Source: a bacterium
Lineage (GTDB): Bacteria > Bacteroidota > Ignavibacteria > Kapaibacteriales > UBA7675
Length of the DNA stretch: 64,000 nucleotides
Assembly: GCA_030430495.1 (NCBI GenBank)
Contig: JAUIKM010000009.1
Coordinates: forward strand, 70,250-134,249
Direction of reading: 5' to 3'
Shown here: piece by piece, positions 1 through 7,367 of the stretch
Layout: every line of letters starts with the position of its first letter
How positions within the stretch are numbered: position 1 is the first letter of the stretch
The notes under the pieces: generated by a model
Seen by the model: only the letters and a program-made list of their open reading frames with translations
What the model was told of the DNA's origin: nothing
The model's database searches: none
Position numbers and translations under genes: made by a program

Positions 1-111
1 GGTAAGCGCGTCGTAGTTGACAACGCTGACGTCGGAATTGGCGAGCAGCCAGCGGATAAAATTCGAGCCGATAAATCCGGCGCCGCCGCAGATCAGAAGA
101 GTTTTTGCCAT
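1..111 (-). CDS. rfbB: dTDP-glucose 4,6-dehydratase, N-terminal fragment
   Basis: Only the first 37 codons are in the window; the gene runs off the left edge. The translation begins MAKTLLICGGAGFIGSNFIR and continues to a VNYDALT stretch. The glycine-rich GGAGFIGSN motif at residues 9-17 is the Rossmann NAD-binding start of extended short-chain dehydrogenases. The following VVNYDALT closely matches RfbB/RmlB, which makes dTDP-4-keto-6-deoxyglucose for dTDP-rhamnose and other surface sugars. Another NDP-sugar epimerase/dehydratase is possible because only the cofactor site is visible. It is the last gene of a minus-strand run. Confidence 0.72.
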   Translation of the reverse strand, partial: MAKTLLICGGAGFIGSNFIRWLLANSDVSVVNYDALT

Positions 112-226
112 ATCAGAGTGTGGAATAGCGCCGGCGGGAGCGACGAATCGACGTGGCCGACGCAGCCGGGCGTCAGGGCCGGATGCCGCGCGCCCCACAG
201 CCGCGGCGCCTCAAATGTCGCCCGCT

Positions 227-1180
227 CTAAATCCCGAAATTGAGCGAAAAGCGATGTTGCTCGCCGGCCTGACCGAAGGAAGAGACAGCGTAGTCGAGCA
301 CAAAGGTATCGAACAGAATTCCCAGGCCGCCGTTGAACCCGGCCAGTTTTTTCTCGGAGTCCGGGCTCAGGTCCGAACGCCGCTGATTGTCGTAGCCCAC
401 CCGCACGTGCACCGCTTTGGAGAAGTAGAACTCGCCGCCGATCGCGAAGTTCTGCAGCCGGTCCGCCGCCTCCTCGTAGTCGTCCGCCAGTCGGTGGAAC
501 GACACGTTCAGCAGCAGCGGCAGGCCGCGCAGCCTGTGGTTGAAACCGAGGCGCACGTCAACCGGAAGAGACTCGGAGACGCCGCTCAGGTTGGACAGCT
601 GCGTGCCCAGGTGCAGCACCGCCAGACCGATGTTCACGCGCGATTCCGGGATGCTGTACAGGATGCCCGCGTCGACAGCCACGGCCTGTGAACTTTCGTT
701 CTCCAGCGAATTGGCGATAAACTTGAGCGCCACGCCGTAGGAAACATTCGAGTCCAGCAGGTTGGAGTACGCGCCGCTCAGAGCAAGGTCAAAGGCGCCG
801 AAGCTGCCCGTCACCTGTCCGTTGCGGTCCGCCCGGTCAAAACTGCCGTAGTTGACGTAGTTGGCGCTGACGGCAAAGCGGCCGTCGTCGTCAAAAGCGC
901 TCAAATCGTTCGCGTAGGTAATCACGCCGGAGTTGATGTCGAGGACGTGCTTGAGGAACGTCACCGAGATCTGGGCGCTGTCCACCGTCGAAAGCGTCGC
1001 CGGGTTGTAGGCCACGATCTGCGGATCGCCGGTCAGCGCCACCACGGCGCCGGCCAGTCCCGCGCCGCGCGCGCCGGCGTCGTTGCGCAAAAAGGAATAC
1101 AGCGCCCGCGGTTGGGCCAACAGCGGCGTTGAACAGAACATCAACGCGGCCAGGAGAATCGAAATTTTGGGAATATTCAT
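227..1180 (-). CDS. porQ: PorQ-like outer-membrane protein (type IX secretion)
   Basis: 317 residues with a signal peptide (cleavage after LLAQ, about residue 22). Just after it comes SFLRNDAGARGAGLAGA and then QIVAYNPATLS, the pattern of the PorV/PorQ family (FLxxPxSARxxALGG ... NPAxL). The remainder is a run of amphipathic strands ending in FSLNFGI, as expected of an outer-membrane beta barrel. PorQ belongs to the T9SS attachment apparatus that releases or anchors proteins with C-terminal sorting domains, and five such proteins are encoded in this window. It lies 54 bp downstream of the thioesterase on the same strand. The family is fairly clear; the choice of PorQ over another PorV-like paralogue is inferred from the N-terminal pattern and length. 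Confidence 0.7.
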   Translation of the reverse strand: MNIPKISILLAALMFCSTPLLAQPRALYSFLRNDAGARGAGLAGAVVALTGDPQIVAYNPATLSTVDSAQISVTFLKHVLDINSGVITYANDLSAFDDDGRFAVSANYVNYGSFDRADRNGQVTGSFGAFDLALSGAYSNLLDSNVSYGVALKFIANSLENESSQAVAVDAGILYSIPESRVNIGLAVLHLGTQLSNLSGVSESLPVDVRLGFNHRLRGLPLLLNVSFHRLADDYEEAADRLQNFAIGGEFYFSKAVHVRVGYDNQRRSDLSPDSEKKLAGFNGGLGILFDTFVLDYAVSSFGQAGEQHRFSLNFGI

Positions 1181-1234
1181 AACTGCAAAAATACGACGCC
1201 CGGCTGCGCCTCAAAAAGGTAAAAAAGCGGTTGT

Positions 1235-1675
1235 TCACTCTGCGGCGCTGCGGCGCACGCATTCTGTAAAAAACGCCGGGGGGCGCGTCGGTCGGAACGA
1301 GTCGTTCCGCGCAAAAATGTGCAGGGTGTGCCCTTCGGCAATCCGGTCGGCGTCGCGGCGCAAATCGTAGGACAGTCGCAGCCGCAAGCCGTCGATGTCC
1401 GCGTAGCGCGTCGTCAGCTGCAGCAGGTCGTCAAAACGCGCCGGCAGCATGTATTTGATGTGCGCTTCCAGCAGCGGCAGGCCGTAACCGCGGCGCTCCA
1501 CCTCCGAATAGGGCAGGCCGATGGATCGCAACAGAGACGTCCGGCCAATTTCAAAGTAGGTCAGATAGTTGCCGTTGTACACGATTCCCATCTTGTCCGT
1601 CTCGGCGTAGCGCACACGGATTTCCGTCGTGTACGCCAGCACGTCTTTCACGTCCCTGTCGGCCCCGCCGCTCAA
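1235..1675 (-). CDS. YbgC/FadM-family acyl-CoA thioesterase
   Basis: 146 residues forming a single hot-dog domain of the 4-hydroxybenzoyl-CoA thioesterase family, which hydrolyses acyl-CoA thioesters in the cytoplasm. The active-site segment YAETDKMGIVYNGNYLTYFE lies at residues 23-42, with Asp27 in the position of the catalytic acid. The length is typical (130-150). The start codon overlaps the parB stop as ATGA (1672-1675), implying translational coupling to parB. The natural substrate cannot be told from sequence. The tail after about residue 130 is family-variable. Confidence 0.88.
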   Translation of the reverse strand: MSGGADRDVKDVLAYTTEIRVRYAETDKMGIVYNGNYLTYFEIGRTSLLRSIGLPYSEVERRGYGLPLLEAHIKYMLPARFDDLLQLTTRYADIDGLRLRLSYDLRRDADRIAEGHTLHIFARNDSFRPTRPPAFFTECVRRSAAE

Positions 1676-2655
1676 TAGTCGTCCGATTCAATTTTGGCAA
1701 AGAGATCCAGCAGGCTTTCGAGCTGCTCGGGCGAGTAGTAGTCGATTTCAATCGACCCGCCGCCTTTGGTCTTCGGTTTTACGCGCACCTGCGTGGCCAG
1801 CAGCTGGCGCAGGTTGGACTCAATGTCCTTGATCGCATTGTCCAGTTCCGGGTCCACCGGCTCGGTCGCCGCGGGTTTGGGCGGGGCCGGGGCTTTGTCT
1901 TTTTTGTCGTCCAGACTGACGTCCACCGGTTTGCCGCTCTCGACCAGGCGTACCAGTTCCTCGGTTTTGCGGACGGACAGGCCGTCGGCAAGCACGCGGC
2001 GGTAGACTTCGGCCTGGGTGGCCAGGTCGCTGACGCCCAGCAGCGTGCGCGCCTGCCCCATCGACAGCAGTTTTTCGCGCAGGCCGTTCAGAATTTCCTC
2101 GTCCAGTTTCAGCAGGCGCAGGAAGTTCGTGACGGTGCTGCGTTCCTTGCCGACTTTCTGGGCGACTTCTTCCTGCGTCAGGCCGCACTCTTCAATCAGG
2201 CGCTGGTAGCCTTTGGCCACCTCGACGGGATTGAGGTGCTCGCGCTGCACGTTTTCGATGATGGCCAGCTCCAGCATCTCCGCGTCGCTGCCGACGTCCA
2301 GGATGTAAGCCGGAATTGTGTCGAAGTTGTTTTCCTTGCAGGCGCGGAAACGGCGTTCGCCGGCGATGATCTCGTAGCCGTCATCGACGCGCCGCACGGT
2401 AATCGGCTGGATGACGCCTTTTTCCTTGATCGAATTTTTCAGGTCTTCCAGCGCGCCGGGCTCAAAGTCGATGCGCGGCTGCAGCGGGTTGGGCCGCACG
2501 CGGTCCAGCTCGATCAGCGCAATCACGCCGACGCTTTCGCCGTCGTCCGCCGCGGGTTTATTGAGCGCTCCGCCCGGGTCTTTGAGCACGTTTGACGGCA
2601 GGAGTGCATCGAGCCCCTTGCCCAGACCTATCGCCGATTTACTTCGCTTGGCCAT
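1672..2655 (-). CDS. parB: Chromosome-partitioning protein ParB
   Basis: 327 residues from the ATG at 2655; an in-frame GTG at 2664 with a GGAG just before the ATG is an alternative start. The N-terminus carries the typical GLGKGLDALLP signature. The CTP-binding ParB/sulfiredoxin domain includes LQPR near residue 60 and GERRFRA at 99-105. A helix-turn-helix follows (TQEEVAQKVGKERSTVTNFL), then a basic linker rich in Lys/Pro/Ala and a C-terminal dimerisation segment. ParB loads on parS sites and spreads as a CTP-dependent clamp, working with ParA. It sits 54 bp downstream of parA, the usual soj-spo0J order. No parS palindrome was found by eye in the window. Confidence 0.95.
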   Translation of the reverse strand: MAKRSKSAIGLGKGLDALLPSNVLKDPGGALNKPAADDGESVGVIALIELDRVRPNPLQPRIDFEPGALEDLKNSIKEKGVIQPITVRRVDDGYEIIAGERRFRACKENNFDTIPAYILDVGSDAEMLELAIIENVQREHLNPVEVAKGYQRLIEECGLTQEEVAQKVGKERSTVTNFLRLLKLDEEILNGLREKLLSMGQARTLLGVSDLATQAEVYRRVLADGLSVRKTEELVRLVESGKPVDVSLDDKKDKAPAPPKPAATEPVDPELDNAIKDIESNLRQLLATQVRVKPKTKGGGSIEIDYYSPEQLESLLDLFAKIESDDY

Positions 2656-2709
2656 AAACTCCACATATCTGTCGGAAGAAAACAGGATTATCGCTCCGGA
2701 GCCGGCCGC

Positions 2710-3483
<774 letters not shown>

Positions 3484-3488
3484 AGACC

Positions 3489-4061
3489 TCAACGGATCCC
3501 GGTCCGGACCGTGCGCCCGGTATTGTGGTATCTGCGAAAATAGTAGAAGGTGGTCAACACCAGGGTATGCCGGATGTCGCCGCTGTCAACCAGCGCGTCC
3601 AGCTGATCCAGCGGGACTTCAACCACCTCGATGTCTTCGTGCTGATCAAACGACTGCCGCCCCGTCCGTTCGCAATCCAGCCACATGTACGAGTATGTAA
3701 TGTTGTTCTGAATGGCCGGGTTGGGCTGACAGCTCCCCAGTAAGATCGCCTCATCCTGCGCGCGGAACCCCGTTTCTTCCTCACACTCGCGCTGCGCCGC
3801 CACGCGTGGGTCTTCGCCTTTTTCGACGAGTCCCCCCGGCAGTTCCAGCGTCATGCCGTCCATTCCGTGGCGATATTGACGCACCAGAATGACGGAGTTG
3901 TCGCGAGTGATCGGAATAATATTAACCCAGTCAGGTGAGTCGAGAACAAAAAACCGACCCCGCTGTTTTGTGGATGGATTTTCCCTTTCGGTCGATTCCA
4001 CCGCAAATACGCGGCAGTCCAGTACGCGCTCCCGCTTGTGGGTTAGCCAGGGTTTAAGCAT
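3489..4061 (-). CDS. Nudix hydrolase, ADP-ribose pyrophosphatase type
   Basis: 190 residues. The complete Nudix box runs from Gly77 ([22 protein letters not shown], residues 77-98), with the metal-binding core RECEEETG at 91-98. Flanking features VRQYRHG and LELPGG match the ADP-ribose/NDP-sugar pyrophosphatase branch (NudF-like), which cleaves nucleoside diphosphates linked to another moiety in the cytoplasm. It is the first gene of a tightly spaced minus-strand run with parA-parB. A candidate promoter lies 33-63 bp upstream. Substrate specificity is inferred from the branch only. Confidence 0.88.
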   Translation of the reverse strand: MLKPWLTHKRERVLDCRVFAVESTERENPSTKQRGRFFVLDSPDWVNIIPITRDNSVILVRQYRHGMDGMTLELPGGLVEKGEDPRVAAQRECEEETGFRAQDEAILLGSCQPNPAIQNNITYSYMWLDCERTGRQSFDQHEDIEVVEVPLDQLDALVDSGDIRHTLVLTTFYYFRRYHNTGRTVRTGIR

Positions 4062-4093
4062 AAATTTCTATTTTCCGCCTTGGATGTAGCCGC

Positions 4094-4124
4094 GCAATTT
4101 ACGGGTTTTCCCCTGCCCTGCAAA
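4094..4124 (-). promoter_or_regulatory. Candidate Bacteroidota-type promoter for the Nudix-parAB run
   Basis: Reading the minus strand, TTTG (4124-4121) is followed after 19 bp by TAAATTGC (4101-4094). The Bacteroidota consensus is TTTG, 19-21 bp, TAnnTTTG; the -33 box is exact and the -7 box matches 6 of 8 positions counting the two free positions. The start codon at 4061 lies about 33 bp downstream. Chance occurrence cannot be excluded. Confidence 0.33.
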
Positions 4125-4274
4125 CATTCGGATCACTTGCGACCGCCGCGGGGCGATCCGCCTCCGATACGCAGCGGCCGTACCGCAAAATTTGGCGTTT
4201 CCCGCCGCATGACAAACAAGAAGGCCTTCCTTTCAGGAAAAAACATCGTCCACACTGAATCGCACAGAACTACC

Positions 4275-7244
4275 ATGAAAATTTCGACCAATTCGCCTCA
4301 ATCCTCTCTGGCGGCGCTGACCTTTCTGGCGCTTTTCATGTTTGTCCCGCTCCGGGGGCAGGAACTCGCGCGGCCACAGGTGATCGGCCCGCCGGAACCG
4401 CTGCCGAGTGCGCCGTGGCAAGTCCTTTTTGACGAATGGCAGCCGGCCGACGAGCGGATCAGTCGCGACGGCGACGACTTCCTGATTTCAGGAGAGAAAG
4501 TCCGCTTTTTCGGCACCAGCCTGTTCGGCACGGCGGTATTTCCCGACAGCGCGGACGCCGTCGCGATTGCCGAGCGCATCGCCGCACTTGGATGTAACGC
4601 GGTGCGCATCTCGGGCCACGACTTCACCTGGATTCCGGACGCATCCATATTCCAGGGGCCGCAGGAATCGCAGACAACTCAACTGAACGAAGAACGCATG
4701 CGCCGTTTTGACTGGCTGATTTATCAGCTGAAACAGCGCGGCATTTATATCAGCCTTGTGCTCCAGAGTTATCGGCAGGCGCTGCCGGGCGACGGCGTGG
4801 ACGGATGGGAACAGCTGCCCGGGCAGCTGCGCGTGGTGAAATTCATCGATCCGCAGATAGAACAGCTGGACAAACTGGTGGCGGAGCGCATCCTGGAACA
4901 CGTCAATCCCTTTACGCAGACCGCGTATAAAGACGAGGCGGCGCTGGCCTGGCTGGACGTCACGGAAGACAAGTCGCTCTTCAACGCCTGGGGCTCCGGG
5001 CTGTTCAATCCCGGCTCGATTTTGAGCGATCACTACCGCGACATGCTGCGGGAGCGCTGGCACGAATTCCTGCGCGACAAATACGGCGACGACGCAACGC
5101 TCAACGCCGCCTGGTCAACGACGCCTTCAAGCACGGCCAACCAGGTGAGCAATCCCGGTTTTGAGGACGCCTTTTCGCCCGAATGGCAATTGATTGTTGG
5201 CGAAGGCGCGCAGGCCGTCGCCGATCCGTTTTCCAGCGACCGCGCCGAGGGCGAGCTGGCGATGCGCATCCGCATCAACCAGACCGCCAGCCAGATCGGC
5301 CTGATCCAGTTGCGCAACAGCAGCATCCCGCTGGAGCGGCATCAACTGTACAAACTGACATTCCAGGCCAAATCGGCCGAGGCCGCGCAGACAATCGCCG
5401 TGCACCTGATGAATCCCGCGCCGCCATATCAGCAGTACGGCCTCAATTTTGTGCCGGTGGACATCACGACGGAATGGGACGAGTACACACTCACCTTCCG
5501 CTCCACCGACAACAATGAGCTGGGCGCGCTGCTGATTTTCCTGATGGGCGGCACGGAAAACGACGTGCTTTTTGACGATGTACAACTGCGCATGCTGGCC
5601 GAGAACGGCCTGGCCCAGGGCGAGACGCTCGAAGGCGGCATCGCCCAACCCGCCCCGACGGGAATCACGCTGATTCCCAAAGAGCGCCTGGGCGACTACA
5701 TGGAATACCTTACTTCTTTGATGAAAAATCACTACGAGCGCATGCGCTCGTACGTGCGAGACAACATTGGTTCCGAGGTGATGCTCGGCGCACCGACGAT
5801 TTCGACGGTCGTCAACGACGTCTATGCACAGTCGGGCATGGATTACACGGCCGTCAACGCCGGCTGGGACGGCGTGCGCGAGAACGGCACGCCGAACTGG
5901 TACATCGACAACACCAGTTCGCTGGCGGTGCCCTGGGGCGGCCTGGCGACTCTGGTAGCACGCGGATCGATGCTCGACAGGCCGCATGTGCTTTCGCGCC
6001 TTTTGTATCCCTTCCCGAGCGCGCATCAGCACGAGGCGCTTTCGGCCTGGCCGGTCTACGCCGCTTATCAGGATTGGGACGCCTACTTTACCTGGACTTT
6101 TATCTCATCGCGCGACAACTGGGACGCGCCGAATATTCCGCTCAACGACTACTACAGTTATGCCAATCTGCCGCACATGGTGGCGCTGATGCCGTCGGCC
6201 GCGGCGGCGTTCCGCTACGATCTGATTGCCGAGGCGGAGGACGACGTTGCGGTGGAGCAAACGGCGGAAGCGCTGCGCTACCCGCCGCTTCAGAACGGCC
6301 TGTACTGGATCGAGAGCGATACGGATCCGCGTTTGCCGCTCTTCCGGCGCGTGGGCATCGCCAATTTTGACGCCGACTTCCAGACGCGCAGTCCGCAGCT
6401 CGACATCTTTGAACTGTCCGACGGCAACGTCAATACGAGCGACCTGCGCAGCGACACGCGTGAAATCAGCTGGAATGCCGACGATGCTTACCTGACTGTC
6501 AGCGCGCCGAAATTCAAATCGGTATCCGGCCAGTTCAGCGGCGAGTTGATTGAGCTGGATGAACTTTCGATTATCAGGCAGGACGAGGGCCTGTCGGGCG
6601 CGATCACCTGGATCACGCTGGACCGCGAGCAGACTCTGGCCGCGGCGGACCGCTCGTTTCTGACGATCTGCACGCGCACGGTGAACGAAGGCGCGGTGTG
6701 GAATGCCGAGGCGAATTCCATCGCAATGAACTGGGGCGAGGGCCGCGTCATGATGGAAAGCATGCGCGCCGAGTTGATTCTGGAGAGCGAGCGCGACACG
6801 ATGATTGTGACGCCGCTGGACATGGGCGGCCGCCCGCTGGTGGAACCGGGACCTGTCGCCGTAGCCAACAGCGGCGGATTCTTCCGCATCACCATCGACC
6901 AGAACGCGATGCCGGCACTGTGGTTCGGCGTTGAAATGCGCGACGCCAAAACCACGAGCGCCGCCGAAGACAACGCGGTGGAAAACATGCCGACGCTACA
7001 CATTCTGTCCGAGCACCCTGTGCGGAATCACGCTCTGCTTGAAGTGCGCGCAGGGTTTGACGGGCCGTTCAGATTGAAACTCGTCTCGATGATGGGCGCT
7101 GAAGTGGCGGCGGCCGAAGGATATGTGGCCGGCGGCGCGGATGTGGTGCGGCTGAACACGCGCGGCCTGGCTTCCGGCGCATATGTGCTGCAACTGCAGA
7201 CCGCTTCCGGCGCAGCGACGCAGGCGCTGATCGTTGAACCTTAA
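4275..7244 (+). CDS. Secreted glycoside-hydrolase-like protein with T9SS sorting domain, probably non-catalytic
   Basis: 989 residues from the ATG at 4275, chosen because it starts a good signal peptide (SLAALTFLALFMFVPLRGQ); the frame is open further upstream without one. After the signal comes a clan GH-A-like TIM barrel with the KVRFFGTSLFG entry motif and YKDEAALAWLDV. A carbohydrate-binding-like jelly roll is inserted at about residues 290-450 (SNPGFEDAFSPEW ... LFDDVQLRM). The barrel resumes to about 650, and a T9SS type A sorting domain occupies the last ~85 residues. In related enzymes the acid/base sits in a TNEN-type motif and the nucleophile in an SEYNxPxP-type motif. Here these read TEDK (residues 230-233) and SRLLYPFP (Arg575), so catalysis is doubtful. 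The next gene is a full-length paralogue. It may be a cell-surface glycan-binding protein. Confidence 0.75.
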   Translation: MKISTNSPQSSLAALTFLALFMFVPLRGQELARPQVIGPPEPLPSAPWQVLFDEWQPADERISRDGDDFLISGEKVRFFGTSLFGTAVFPDSADAVAIAERIAALGCNAVRISGHDFTWIPDASIFQGPQESQTTQLNEERMRRFDWLIYQLKQRGIYISLVLQSYRQALPGDGVDGWEQLPGQLRVVKFIDPQIEQLDKLVAERILEHVNPFTQTAYKDEAALAWLDVTEDKSLFNAWGSGLFNPGSILSDHYRDMLRERWHEFLRDKYGDDATLNAAWSTTPSSTANQVSNPGFEDAFSPEWQLIVGEGAQAVADPFSSDRAEGELAMRIRINQTASQIGLIQLRNSSIPLERHQLYKLTFQAKSAEAAQTIAVHLMNPAPPYQQYGLNFVPVDITTEWDEYTLTFRSTDNNELGALLIFLMGGTENDVLFDDVQLRMLAENGLAQGETLEGGIAQPAPTGITLIPKERLGDYMEYLTSLMKNHYERMRSYVRDNIGSEVMLGAPTISTVVNDVYAQSGMDYTAVNAGWDGVRENGTPNWYIDNTSSLAVPWGGLATLVARGSMLDRPHVLSRLLYPFPSAHQHEALSAWPVYAAYQDWDAYFTWTFISSRDNWDAPNIPLNDYYSYANLPHMVALMPSAAAAFRYDLIAEAEDDVAVEQTAEALRYPPLQNGLYWIESDTDPRLPLFRRVGIANFDADFQTRSPQLDIFELSDGNVNTSDLRSDTREISWNADDAYLTVSAPKFKSVSGQFSGELIELDELSIIRQDEGLSGAITWITLDREQTLAAADRSFLTICTRTVNEGAVWNAEANSIAMNWGEGRVMMESMRAELILESERDTMIVTPLDMGGRPLVEPGPVAVANSGGFFRITIDQNAMPALWFGVEMRDAKTTSAAEDNAVENMPTLHILSEHPVRNHALLEVRAGFDGPFRLKLVSMMGAEVAAAEGYVAGGADVVRLNTRGLASGAYVLQLQTASGAATQALIVEP

Positions 7245-7367
7245 AGCGTCGGAGGGAATCGGCGGGCAACATTCCGCGGCGGGGCGATTGCCTTGTGTGA
7301 AAAAATTTGCTAGACTTCCATTTGGCTTCAGTTTTTTCCTGCCCCTTTTTCGCTCTGGAGAGTGCCG

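Noticed and set aside
4080-4274. N-terminal extension of the first GH-like protein
   Set aside because: The frame is open, but the extension has no family similarity, and a typical signal peptide begins at the ATG at 4275.
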